This document shows, in pieces, positions 1 to 8,344 of a stretch of 25,580 nucleotides of DNA; within the stretch, counting starts at the first letter, position 1; every line of letters begins with the position of its first letter. The notes beneath the pieces are model-generated. The model was not told where the DNA came from. It was given only the letters and a program-made list of their open reading frames with translations, and did no database searches. Both the position numbers and the translations under genes were made by a program. The DNA comes from Campylobacteraceae bacterium (GTDB lineage Bacteria > Campylobacterota > Campylobacteria > Campylobacterales > Sulfurovaceae), in contig JALWVW010000031.1 of the NCBI GenBank assembly GCA_027079365.1, positions 1 through 25,580 of the forward strand, given 5' to 3'.

Positions 1-72
1 GCCGCCATAGCCTCCTGGCCCCGGATTTCCCAGGCTTGATCCGTCAGAATAGAGTGTGATCTGTTTCTTCAT
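1..72 (-). CDS. rnhA: Ribonuclease HI, N-terminal fragment (runs off window)
   Basis: RNase HI cleaves the RNA strand of RNA:DNA hybrids (R-loops, Okazaki primers) in the cytoplasm. Only the first 24 codons are in the window. Reading the minus strand from the ATG at 72 gives MKKQITLYSDGSSLGNPGPG and then GYGG. This is the first beta strand and turn of RNase HI, including the first catalytic Asp in YSDGS and the conserved GNPGPGG loop. A GAGGAG ribosome-binding site lies about 13 bases upstream. The start overlaps the last 29 bases of the upstream TPR gene in another frame, so the two are probably translationally coupled. The order rnhA - TPR gene - divergent dnaG is also found in Campylobacter. 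The rest of the gene lies beyond base 1. Confidence 0.9.
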   Translation of the reverse strand, partial: MKKQITLYSDGSSLGNPGPGGYGG

Positions 73-1087
73 CTTTGGCTATCTGCTCCTCTAGTTGGGC
101 TGAATTGATCGCGAGACAGTGGGGGCAGCGCTTGAAGGCAAAGGGAAAGCTCTGCTTGCATGCTTTACAGAGATAAGAGAAACTGAGATCACCTCTGGAC
201 TCTCCTGCATACCGTGCTGCGACCAGGATATCTATACTCGCTATACCACTGCTCTGCTTGAGCAGGGCGGCATCGACCACATCAATGTCTCTGCGTGCGG
301 TATAGATCTTGGTCAGACCATTGTCGCTGTGGATTATATCAAAATCCAGTTGGGAAGGGGGTAAATACCAGAGCAGATCCAAACTCTCCCTGAGCCGCTC
401 TTTCTGGAGGTGCTGCCATCCGATCTTGTCAGAGAGGTGAAACAGTGCAGCAATGGTCAGGCGGTAGAGCTGAGGCTGTGTCCGGTGTATCTCCAGCAGC
501 GCAGCGGTCTTCTCTGCTGTGGGGAGTGTCTCATCCCGCTGTAGTCGCTCAAACTCCCAAAAAGCCTTGAGCATACCCGTCTCTTCTCCTAGAGCCTCCA
601 GTGGTCCCAGCGTCTCTATGGCTTTATCATACTCCTGCATTAGCTCATAGATGGCACCCAGTTGGTAGAGAACAGGGATGTTTCTGGGCTGCCTGGAAAG
701 TATCTGTAGCGAGATACTCTCTGCCCGATCCAAAAGCCCTGCCCTGAGGTAGATCTTGCCAAGCTGCTCCAGCAGATCATCACTCTCATCCTGCCGGATC
801 AGGTAGAGGTAGATACTGATGCTCTTGTGGTACTCGCCGCTGGTCTCAAAGGCTTTTGCAAGCAGTAAAAGTGGCTTGCTCATGCTCTCATCGAAAGGAA
901 TGTCTGAGCCTTCCAGCACACATTGGTTGCTGTCAAAGCGCTCCAGAAATTCCATCAGCTGACTCTTGCGCCGTTGCTGCATATAGCGACTCCACCCATA
1001 GGTCACCAGCACCACTGCCAGCAGCACCATGATCGTCAGCAGAACATTGAAAAGGGGACTGTCGTAGCCGGGCAGAAAAGTATCCAA
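44..1087 (-). CDS. LapB/YciM-like membrane-anchored TPR protein with C-terminal zinc ribbon
   Basis: This 347-residue protein has one N-terminal membrane helix (about residues 12-30), followed by a cytoplasmic region of TPR-type helices (about 70-230). The C-terminus carries a CxxC-x10-CxxC metal knuckle (C307, C310, C321, C324). The same order, TM anchor - TPRs - rubredoxin-like knuckle, defines LapB (YciM), which adjusts LPS synthesis by directing LpxC to FtsH in enterobacteria. Whether the Campylobacterota protein has the same partner is inference. The start is a TTG at 1087, six bases after an AGAGG ribosome-binding site; the next Met (residue 20) would cut into the membrane helix. It is transcribed from an extended -10 promoter shared back to back with dnaG, and overlaps rnhA by 29 bases. 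Confidence 0.75.
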   Translation of the reverse strand: MDTFLPGYDSPLFNVLLTIMVLLAVVLVTYGWSRYMQQRRKSQLMEFLERFDSNQCVLEGSDIPFDESMSKPLLLLAKAFETSGEYHKSISIYLYLIRQDESDDLLEQLGKIYLRAGLLDRAESISLQILSRQPRNIPVLYQLGAIYELMQEYDKAIETLGPLEALGEETGMLKAFWEFERLQRDETLPTAEKTAALLEIHRTQPQLYRLTIAALFHLSDKIGWQHLQKERLRESLDLLWYLPPSQLDFDIIHSDNGLTKIYTARRDIDVVDAALLKQSSGIASIDILVAARYAGESRGDLSFSYLCKACKQSFPFAFKRCPHCLAINSAQLEEQIAKDEETDHTLF

Positions 1088-1117
1088 TACGCCTCTTTCG
1101 TCTGAAATTATGGAGCG

Positions 1118-1139
1118 ATTATAGCATATTGGCTATAAT
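1118..1139. promoter_or_regulatory. Back-to-back divergent -10 boxes forming a palindrome (lapB-like gene / dnaG)
   Basis: ATTATAGC (1118-1125) and GCTATAAT (1132-1139) are a perfect 8-base inverted repeat with a 6-base spacer. Each arm holds a TATAAT: on the minus strand at 1123-1118, preceded by TGC (extended -10) and serving the TPR gene; on the plus strand at 1134-1139, serving dnaG. The two boxes are only 10 bases apart, so two polymerases could hardly bind at once. Confidence 0.65.
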
Positions 1140-1145
1140 GCGCTT

Positions 1146-2813
1146 ATGATAGAACAGTCCTCAATTGAATCACTCAAAAGCAGCATTGATATCGTCGATG
1201 TGATCGGCACCTATATTGAACTCAAAAAAGCAGGTGCCAATTATAAGGCAAACTGCCCCTTTCATGGTGAAAAAACCCCCAGTTTTGTGGTGAGCCCCTC
1301 CAAGCAGATCTACCACTGTTTTGGCTGTGGAGTCGGAGGAGATGCGATCAAATTTGTAATGGAGACGGAGCATATCAACTATCCAGAAGCGATAGAAAAG
1401 CTGGCCTCCATGCACAACTTTACACTGCATTATACCCAAGGATCGAGTGACTACAGTGATGCCAAAAGGGCGCTGGAGGTGATGCAGAAGTGGTACAGCA
1501 GCAACCTTAACAAGAGCTCAGTATCGCAGGAGTATCTGAAGGGAAGAGGCATTGCCCAGCACTCCATCGAGGCATTTGGGGTAGGGTTTGTACCGGATGG
1601 GCAGCAGGTGATGGGACATCTGCAGGCCTTGCATATCCCCTTGCCACAGGCTGTTGAAGCAGGTGTGGTGGCCAAAGGTGAGGATGGCAGGTATTATGCC
1701 AGACTCTCCCAGCGGATCACTTTTCCTATCTATTCACCCAACGGGGCACTGGTAGGATTTGGCGGCAGGACGATCACCAACCATCCGGCCAAGTATATCA
1801 ACTCTCCCCAGACCAAACTGTTCAACAAATCCAGACTGCTCTATGGCTACCATCGTGCCAAAGAGTCTATCTATAAACAGAAAGAGATCATTATCTCTGA
1901 GGGCTATCTGGACGTGATCATGTTTCATCAGGCAGGCTTCCAAACTGCTGTAGCCACACTGGGGACAGCACTGACAGAGGAGCACCTGCCGCTGCTACGC
2001 AAGGGAGCGCCCAGGGTGATCCTCGCCTATGACGGGGACAAAGCAGGTGTGGCTGCGGCACTGAAAGCGGCAAAGATCTTGGGCTCACACGGCTTTGAGG
2101 GAGGGGTGGTGCTTTTCCCGGGAGGGCAGGACCCTGCTGATCTCATCGCCGCAGGAGAGAGTGAGAAGGTGGCTTCGCTGCTTCGGGACGCCAAGCCGCT
2201 GATCCCTTTTGTGCTGGAGCATATCGCAGCCTCCTATGATACTGCCAACCCCAACCAGAAAGAGGTGGCATTTGGAGAGATGAAGACCTATTTGGCTTCA
2301 CTGAGTCCGATCGTCAAAGATGCCTATGTGCCGGTTGCTGCAACGATACTGGGAGTCTCTTCTGCACTTTTTGGTGCGGGTAGGGATGACTCGGGGGTCA
2401 AGCGACAGTTTGCACAAAGCGAGGAGAAAGAGGATCCAGAGTGGCAGAGCATCCTCAAAACGCTGGTGGAGAACAGTGCACTGGTAGATGATGTGATGGA
2501 TGTGCTCTCCGATGATATGCTTGGTGGTTATGCCCAGGTGCTTCATGCGATCATCGAAAACCAAACAGAACACCCGGGTCTCATGCGTCTGAGTGTAGAT
2601 GACCGTATCCCGGTGCTGACCCAGGATGAGCTCAGCAGGGCACTGCTCAAGCAGCTGGAGATCTACTATCTCCGCAAATTCAAACAGGCGATGGCAGATG
2701 GGAGCCTGCCTTTTGAAAAGAAAGTCTATATCAGAAACAAGATACAAAAAGATATCATTCCCAAACTAAAACGAGGAGAGTTGGTGCCCTATGAGAGCAA
2801 TATCATTATTTAG
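1146..2813 (+). CDS. dnaG: DNA primase
   Basis: DnaG makes the RNA primers for lagging-strand synthesis and works with the replicative helicase DnaB. The 555 residues match the usual Campylobacterota length. The N-terminal CHC2 zinc-binding domain has ligands C37, H40, C58 and C61 in NCPFHGEKTPSF and HCFGCG. The catalytic core follows, with the TOPRIM domain showing SEGYLDVI and later AYDGDKAG, the acidic metal-binding motifs. The C-terminal ~130 residues form the variable helicase-interaction region. The ATG at 1146 gives the typical N-terminus. No Shine-Dalgarno is present; TATAAT ends 6 bases before the ATG, so the mRNA is probably leaderless. The last 23 bases overlap the next gene, which points to an operon. 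Confidence 0.97.
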   Translation: MIEQSSIESLKSSIDIVDVIGTYIELKKAGANYKANCPFHGEKTPSFVVSPSKQIYHCFGCGVGGDAIKFVMETEHINYPEAIEKLASMHNFTLHYTQGSSDYSDAKRALEVMQKWYSSNLNKSSVSQEYLKGRGIAQHSIEAFGVGFVPDGQQVMGHLQALHIPLPQAVEAGVVAKGEDGRYYARLSQRITFPIYSPNGALVGFGGRTITNHPAKYINSPQTKLFNKSRLLYGYHRAKESIYKQKEIIISEGYLDVIMFHQAGFQTAVATLGTALTEEHLPLLRKGAPRVILAYDGDKAGVAAALKAAKILGSHGFEGGVVLFPGGQDPADLIAAGESEKVASLLRDAKPLIPFVLEHIAASYDTANPNQKEVAFGEMKTYLASLSPIVKDAYVPVAATILGVSSALFGAGRDDSGVKRQFAQSEEKEDPEWQSILKTLVENSALVDDVMDVLSDDMLGGYAQVLHAIIENQTEHPGLMRLSVDDRIPVLTQDELSRALLKQLEIYYLRKFKQAMADGSLPFEKKVYIRNKIQKDIIPKLKRGELVPYESNIII

Positions 2814-3774
2814 CGGAGGACTGGACAGTATGATCGCTGTCAAGCTGATGCGTGAGCAGGGTATTGAAGTCACTGCCCTGCATATCAAAATCGGCTTCTC
2901 CGGTACAAGAGACCTCAGCACGCTGATGCAGAAGAGAGCAGAGTTGGCCGGGGCGGAGTTTAGGATCGTAGATGTGAGGGAGTCCTATATTCAGGACATT
3001 CTCTTCAGTCCGGTTTATGGCTATGGCAAAAACTTCAACCCCTGTATCGACTGTCACGGCTATATGTTCAAGATCGCCAAAGCAATGATGGAGGAGCTTG
3101 GTGCCTCTTTTCTTGTGACAGGTGAAGTATTGGGGCAGCGTCCTATGAGTCAGCGTTCTGATGCACTCAAGCAGGTAAGCAAGCTGGCAAACGACAAAGA
3201 GGACAAACTCATCTTGCGGCCTCTCTCTGCCAAACTGATGGAGCCGACCACGCCGGAGATCGAGGGCTGGGTGGATCGTGAGAAGCTTCTGGATATCTCT
3301 GGACGCAGCCGTGAGAGGCAGCTCTCTATGGCAGCAGCCTGGGGATGGGAAGACTATGAGAGCCCGGGAGGAGGCTGTCTACTGACAGAGCCGATCTATA
3401 GTCAAAAAATTCGAGAGTTTATCGCGCATGATACTTTTGAGGTGGCCGATATCGACCTACTCAAGTTTGGCAGACATTTTAGGCTACCGGATGAGACCAA
3501 GCTGGTAGTAGGACGCCACCAGGAGGACAATGAGGCACTGGAGGCACTGGCGCATCCGGACTATCTCTCCATCCGCCTGCCCGTACCCGGCCCCTATTCT
3601 CTCATCCACAAAGAGGCCACATCTGCCGACATCGAGCTGGCACTGCGTATCGCACTGACCTATGGAAAGAGCAAGAGTGATGAAGTCTATACGGTTTCAT
3701 TTGCAGGCGCAGAGTATACCGTGCAGCCTTTTGCGAGTAAAGCAGAGGCACAGCGGTATTTCTTCAATGCCTGA
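2791..3774 (+). CDS. PP-loop ATPase with MnmA/ThiI-like RNA-thiolation features and NFACT-R-like C-terminus
   Basis: The protein has 327 residues. The N-terminal PP-loop SGGLDS (8-13) binds ATP and adenylates the target in the N-type ATP-pyrophosphatase superfamily. Conserved cysteines lie in NPCIDC (C85, C88) and GGGC (C196), the places where MnmA/TrmU-like sulfurtransferases carry catalytic or metal-binding Cys. The C-terminal ~100 residues (from about LLKFGRHFRL) resemble the RNA-binding NFACT-R type domain reported fused to such enzymes. The likely role is tRNA or rRNA thiolation, substrate unknown. Campylobacterota homologues often carry vague names such as argininosuccinate synthase-domain protein or trmU-like; the protein lacks the layout of a true ArgG. 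It starts inside the dnaG 3' end (23-base overlap). The GAGGAG in the dnaG tail about 10 bases upstream can act as its ribosome-binding site. Confidence 0.75.
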   Translation: MRAISLFSGGLDSMIAVKLMREQGIEVTALHIKIGFSGTRDLSTLMQKRAELAGAEFRIVDVRESYIQDILFSPVYGYGKNFNPCIDCHGYMFKIAKAMMEELGASFLVTGEVLGQRPMSQRSDALKQVSKLANDKEDKLILRPLSAKLMEPTTPEIEGWVDREKLLDISGRSRERQLSMAAAWGWEDYESPGGGCLLTEPIYSQKIREFIAHDTFEVADIDLLKFGRHFRLPDETKLVVGRHQEDNEALEALAHPDYLSIRLPVPGPYSLIHKEATSADIELALRIALTYGKSKSDEVYTVSFAGAEYTVQPFASKAEAQRYFFNA

Positions 3775-3884
3775 TATTTGTACATCTATTTATGGGCTAT
3801 TTATTGGCTTTTCAAGGGGGGGCTAAATATTTTGGAAAATTTTGCGGCCGGATTTTAACCACAGAATTTCAAACTCTTTATTTA

Positions 3885-6800
3885 TCATTCCATATTCAAT
3901 ATATATTTAAAATCATTATCTAATTTCTCCCCACAACAATACTCTGAAAGTTTTCTCCCGTTTACCTCAAACTCATTTTTAATTTTTCTTTGTTCTCTGG
4001 TTCTGTCAAGAAACTTCTGTATGTATACTCTATCTAATTCAGTTTTATTAGACTGACGACACTGCTTTATTATTTCTCCTCCCCAGTAACCAAAAGTTGG
4101 TGTAAGAGAGTTTCTGATTTGATATAGTTTAGCAGACAATACTGATTTATTTTTTTCACGAAATGCCTCTTCGCATATTTCTCTTGTATACTTTTCTTGC
4201 AAAATGACCTGTTCTGCCCATTGTGCATATTTACGTACATAATCACTATCGTCGTATAGTTTTAAATTGTTAAGAATTTCGATTTCATTTATTGTTGGAA
4301 ACCACATTAGCATGGAGATAGCTTTAAGTCTATCTTTTGCATATCTACTTTCAATTAACTCTTTACATATTTTCAAGACTTCATTATCTGTCTTGCCTTG
4401 AAATGCCATAATGACTATCTGCATATATTCTAAATCACTCTTTGCCTTTAAAATAATATTTTCTCTATACTCTATGTGCTTACTATCACCATATTGTTCT
4501 AAATCAAATAAGCTTTGCATGATATGACTATCTAAGCTTTTTCGTTCATCTGATTCATATAGTTCCATTGCTTTATCAAAATCTATTTTCATTAATAATT
4601 CAATAAGTTCATCTTTTAATCCTCCTGTAAAAAGAATGCCTATATCTGTAACTTGATTTAAATAATTAACAGCATAATCTAAAAATAGTTCTTTATTATT
4701 TTCAGAAAAAACCTCCAAGGATTCTTTGAGTCCAAGATACTGCATACTTGACATAGGATTATTGTTTTCAAATAATGCAATACCCCACTTATTAATATCA
4801 TCATATTTTTTATTTTTATGTAGCAATTGACCTACAGAATCTATCGGCAAAAGTTCAATTAGCTCTTCAAAAGTCTTTTCATCTAAAAAATTATCTTCAC
4901 TTGTGATCCAATATGTCAAATAATTACCAGTATTTGGCAGAAGTTCTTTTATGCTAAATTTATCAAAGTATTGAACTACTGGCAGGACAGTTACAAATAC
5001 CTTTGCATGAAAATCATTTAACTTTTTATTCTCTTCAATAGCAGATGTTTTATGGAGTATCCATTCTCTTAAAAAAGAGTTTTTATAATCCTCCAAGATA
5101 AACAAATATGTCATATAGTTCTCATATAATTCTGGATTGTTTATATTTTCAGAATGATATACTTCAATTTTATGCTTAATTAAAGACAACAATTTATCAC
5201 CACTGATTGCCTTCATGTGCTCTGCGGTATCTTCCGATAAACACACAGAACATGACTTATCAATAATCAAATCAAAAAACTCTAACATCTTTCCTTCATC
5301 TGCAGAAAAAAGTATAATTTCTATAAGTTTATCAATATATCTATCTCTTTCATTTTTATCTTCTATATCTATTAGAGAATATAAGTTTTGTATTATAAAT
5401 TCGACTATTTTATTATTTTTGAACATACATAAATCAAACTTTTCTATATCATTCAGTCTGGCTTTTTGACTAATAGCCTCATATAAAAATGCCTGATTTA
5501 TTCTATTAAAAGCATCTGAGTCAAAAGAAGCTAATAGCTTTAAAAAATCAATATCAACATTATCACTTCTACCTCCTCCCATAGACCTACTTGGCATGTA
5601 TGCATTAGACATATTGGTTAAAGTTGTTTTTATAGTTGTTTTATCTTTATTGCTAAGCTCTAAATCTCTTCTAAAAGAAAGGAAAGACAAGTCATCAAAC
5701 TTATAGACATTTTCTGCAGTAAAATCTTTTAGAAGTTCTTCTTTGGCTTTAATTTTTTCAACTAAACTAAGCCTATTATCGTTATCTATTGGTATGGATA
5801 TTTTTTCTGATAATTCATATGACCTAAATAACACTGAGAATTTATCGTATTGTCTATTTTCAAGTAGATATTCAAAAATATCCTCTTTGTATCCAAATCT
5901 AAATAAAACAGATAAATATTTATCTAAATTGTACTTACACATTAAACTCTCGTTAGTATTTATTTTAGAAAGAGCTTTCTGTATCTCTAAAAATTTATCA
6001 AGGAAGTGTTTTGTCGGATATGAAAATATAATTCTTATAGCTCTCCTAATAAGCTTTTCTCTATCATTAATATCAAAATCTAGATTTGTTGATAGTGTAT
6101 CATTCAAATATAACTCTATCTCTTTATCTTTCGCTCTACTCATGCTCCATCTATCGGATAATACTTCTAACATTCCATTTTTTAGTTTAGGACGATTGAA
6201 TGTTTTGTAATTTAACTCCACTATATTTAAAATAGAAACATATGATCGAAAGTCTTTTTTACTCCAAAAGTCAAGGTTCTCTGTATATATAATTGCATTA
6301 TGATTATCAAACCAAAGATACAACAATCCTGCATATATCTTTGATAAATTATCTTTATTAAACGTGCTGTTTTTTTCTAGTGAAATTTGAAAAACGATAA
6401 AAGGAATAGCTGACATATAATCATTGTCATAGGGCTCAAGTCTTAATTTGAAAAAGTCTGCTATTTCTGCCACACTCAAAGAAGTATCAACATTATCAAA
6501 CAAAGTTAGTAGATATACAGAGTATGCTATCACAACCATATCAAAATTTAATTCTACTTTTTGCATATCATTACCGATTACTATTCTGCTCTCTAAAAAA
6601 GGTGTTTTAACTTTACGATAATCATCGCCAAAGTAATCTTTAAAAATTTCACTATTTATTGTAGCTTTATTATTTTCTACCGATATACTTTTACAAATCC
6701 TATATAAAATAGTTTCTATATCACTATCTTCAGTAATGCCTTGCTCTCGTATCTTTGGGTCATTCATAATTTGCGCTTTGAGTCCTTCCCAATAGAGCAT

Positions 6801-7934
6801 TTCTTTAGTTATATTTTTATAATTTTCAAATTTCATTTTTAATTTGAAGGCAAGAGTTAAATATCTAGGTATTGAGGATATTTCCTTTAACTCATTTGGA
6901 AACATTTTATAATCGTACTCAGAGTCAATTTTCTTAATAGCCGTTTGTAATTCATTTTCAGTAAACTTGTTTACTTCAAAAGTTTTATAAATTTTCCAGT
7001 CGGAGTGTTTATATTCACTATATGTAGTAAGGTCTCTAGTTGTGAATACAAGATTTATTTTATTTTTTGCTTCTTGTGATAAAGAGTGAAAATTCTCCAG
7101 TAATCTATTACCCGCCTGTAAAGCATGTCTTTCATTGAGACCATCTAAAAAAATAATGATATTTTCTTCTTCTGTAATAGTCTCTTCAAAATTATTTTCT
7201 TCACTATTAAATAATAAATCTTTTATATTATTATATTGTTCCCATTCATGGCTTTTAAAAAATCGTATGATATGTTTGTCTTTAGATAACTTCCGCGCTA
7301 TTTGTAATGATAATATAGTTTTGCCTACGCCTTCTTCTCCTTGTAAAATAATAATTTCGTTTTCCCTTAAATCAATAGCAGAAAAAACTTCATTATCAAT
7401 TTCTCGCTCAATACTATTTTTAAGTTTATCATTTATATCATGAGGAAGCTTCTCGTGTATAGTTTCATTTATCTTAATACCTAAATACTCATTGACTATT
7501 CTAGGAGTATGATTATACATATCATTTGACAGGCTTGAATTAGTTATCACATCACAATTTATAGGATGACACTCCTCTTTCAAGGCTTCAATGTCCGTCG
7601 AACTTAATTTTCTATTGCATGCTAAAATGATTTTATCAATTTTTTTAATCTCTATACCCGTGCTGGATACATCTAAACATTTTTTTATATCTGCAATAAA
7701 CTTATCTCGTATACCAGTTTCTTGTGTTGTATATTCTACAAAAACATATTGCCCATTTTCTAATATGATTAGTGTATCTGGATTACCTGTTGTAGGTTTA
7801 TCTTCTCCATTTTTTGTACCAATTGACTGTATTTTATAGCCATATCTTTTGTTTAGGTAGGCATCTCCAAGTTTGTGAAATTTTGTTCCATCAATTTCTA
7901 AGAGTTTTGTTTGTATTTCATTTATTTTTGGCAT
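3885..7934 (-). CDS. STAND/NACHT-like NTPase with N-terminal restriction-endonuclease-like domain (putative anti-phage protein)
   Basis: This 1349-residue protein shows three parts. Residues ~1-155 look like a PD-(D/E)xK-type nuclease fold: a helix with E13, then NPD (D53) and VFVEYTTQ (E67, Q71); the usual Lys is replaced by Thr, as I recall from related STAND proteins. Residues ~180-430 are a P-loop NTPase: Walker A GEEGVGKT (199-206, K205), Walker B IIIFLDGLNE (D264), and a sensor-like FTTRD (R300), giving a NACHT/STAND signature. The remaining ~900 residues are helical and repeat-like, with HEAT/TPR-type helices near the end, as expected for a sensor. This layout matches Avs/bNACHT defence proteins, where target binding oligomerises the ATPase and activates the effector. 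The gene is very AT-rich: sampled 60-base rows have 11, 14 and 17 G+C, against 37 in a dnaG row. No partner genes or integrase are nearby. The defence role is inference. Confidence 0.8.
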   Translation of the reverse strand: MPKINEIQTKLLEIDGTKFHKLGDAYLNKRYGYKIQSIGTKNGEDKPTTGNPDTLIILENGQYVFVEYTTQETGIRDKFIADIKKCLDVSSTGIEIKKIDKIILACNRKLSSTDIEALKEECHPINCDVITNSSLSNDMYNHTPRIVNEYLGIKINETIHEKLPHDINDKLKNSIEREIDNEVFSAIDLRENEIIILQGEEGVGKTILSLQIARKLSKDKHIIRFFKSHEWEQYNNIKDLLFNSEENNFEETITEEENIIIFLDGLNERHALQAGNRLLENFHSLSQEAKNKINLVFTTRDLTTYSEYKHSDWKIYKTFEVNKFTENELQTAIKKIDSEYDYKMFPNELKEISSIPRYLTLAFKLKMKFENYKNITKEMLYWEGLKAQIMNDPKIREQGITEDSDIETILYRICKSISVENNKATINSEIFKDYFGDDYRKVKTPFLESRIVIGNDMQKVELNFDMVVIAYSVYLLTLFDNVDTSLSVAEIADFFKLRLEPYDNDYMSAIPFIVFQISLEKNSTFNKDNLSKIYAGLLYLWFDNHNAIIYTENLDFWSKKDFRSYVSILNIVELNYKTFNRPKLKNGMLEVLSDRWSMSRAKDKEIELYLNDTLSTNLDFDINDREKLIRRAIRIIFSYPTKHFLDKFLEIQKALSKINTNESLMCKYNLDKYLSVLFRFGYKEDIFEYLLENRQYDKFSVLFRSYELSEKISIPIDNDNRLSLVEKIKAKEELLKDFTAENVYKFDDLSFLSFRRDLELSNKDKTTIKTTLTNMSNAYMPSRSMGGGRSDNVDIDFLKLLASFDSDAFNRINQAFLYEAISQKARLNDIEKFDLCMFKNNKIVEFIIQNLYSLIDIEDKNERDRYIDKLIEIILFSADEGKMLEFFDLIIDKSCSVCLSEDTAEHMKAISGDKLLSLIKHKIEVYHSENINNPELYENYMTYLFILEDYKNSFLREWILHKTSAIEENKKLNDFHAKVFVTVLPVVQYFDKFSIKELLPNTGNYLTYWITSEDNFLDEKTFEELIELLPIDSVGQLLHKNKKYDDINKWGIALFENNNPMSSMQYLGLKESLEVFSENNKELFLDYAVNYLNQVTDIGILFTGGLKDELIELLMKIDFDKAMELYESDERKSLDSHIMQSLFDLEQYGDSKHIEYRENIILKAKSDLEYMQIVIMAFQGKTDNEVLKICKELIESRYAKDRLKAISMLMWFPTINEIEILNNLKLYDDSDYVRKYAQWAEQVILQEKYTREICEEAFREKNKSVLSAKLYQIRNSLTPTFGYWGGEIIKQCRQSNKTELDRVYIQKFLDRTREQRKIKNEFEVNGRKLSEYCCGEKLDNDFKYILNME

Positions 7935-7965
7935 CTTTGTCCCATAAATTTATTCTTATGTATAT

Positions 7966-7974
7966 ATTCTATCA
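7966..7974 (-). promoter_or_regulatory. Extended -10 promoter of the STAND gene
   Basis: On the minus strand TGA is followed by TAGAAT (7971-7966), an extended -10 with no clear -35. Transcription would start near 7959, about 25 bases before the ATG at 7934. The ribosome-binding site is weak (GGGA seven bases before the ATG). Confidence 0.5.
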
Positions 7975-8131
7975 GATTTTTACTCAACATCTCAGAAGTA
8001 TGACAATTTGACATATTTCACCTACATGCTATGGATCAGTCGCCACTTTGCGCTACCGGGAATTTTGGGAATATAGCCTAGGTAGATGAAAAGTAGATGA
8101 AAAGTTCTGACCCAAGAAGCAGAAAGAGCAT

Positions 8132-8155
8132 AATACCAAACACATTATTGGTATT
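8132..8155. repeat. Perfect 8-bp inverted repeat with 8-base loop
   Basis: AATACCAA (8132-8139) and TTGGTATT (8148-8155) are exact reverse complements around an 8-base loop. On the minus strand the hairpin directly follows, and slightly overlaps, the long palindrome downstream of ovoA. No T-run follows, so a classical terminator is doubtful. Confidence 0.6.
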
Positions 8156-8329
8156 TAAACCCGGAATATGCAATAGAAATCACCAATCTCTCACAGATCA
8201 TTGGCTCATGGGCATTCACAGAGAATCATCGATTCACCTACGGGTGAACCTCAAATTCCCTGCAAATACCCATAAGCCAAGCATCAGTGAGATAGTTGGC
8301 AATTCTATTGCATAATCCGGGTTAAATAC
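8151..8329 (-). repeat. ~179-bp imperfect palindrome (MITE-like or structured RNA), best paired on the minus strand
   Basis: The sequence is symmetric about 8240.5. The outer arms 8158-8178 and 8303-8323 match in 20 of 21 positions, and the match extends outward to GTATTTAA with a one-base indel. The inner arms match in 41 of 60 positions up to TTCACC/GGTGAA around a 4-base loop (8239-8242). All seven transition differences between the arms run in one direction (left arm C or A against T or G in the reverse complement of the right arm), so each becomes a G-U pair in minus-strand RNA and an A-C mismatch in plus-strand RNA. As minus RNA it has an unbroken 26-pair stem. It lies 15 bases downstream of ovoA. 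Candidates are a miniature transposable element, a 3'-UTR hairpin or a small RNA. No protein or known RNA family was recognised. Confidence 0.75.
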
Positions 8330-8344
8330 TCTGTCCTTAAAGTA

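Larger units (their letters stand above)
7935..8344. other. 410-bp non-coding region between ovoA and the STAND gene
   Basis: No convincing gene is present. From the STAND side it holds the STAND promoter (7966-7974), about 120 bases with no recognisable feature apart from a short direct repeat (TAGATGAAAAG twice at about 8081-8102), a small perfect inverted repeat (8132-8155) and a long imperfect palindrome (8151-8329) that ends 15 bases from the ovoA stop codon. Base composition changes here from the AT-rich STAND gene to the GC-richer ovoA. Confidence 0.7.

Noticed and set aside
3775..3884. Sought attachment-site-like direct repeats flanking the AT-rich STAND gene (TTTGCGGCCGGATTTT here, a loosely similar stretch near 8047)
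   Set aside because: Similarity needs several gaps and no integrase is present. The CTATTTAT pair (3786-3793, 3797-3804) is local and short.
8097..8315. 72-codon open frame across the long palindrome
   Set aside because: It runs through the inverted-repeat arms; openness follows from the repeat, and there is no ribosome-binding site or recognisable protein.
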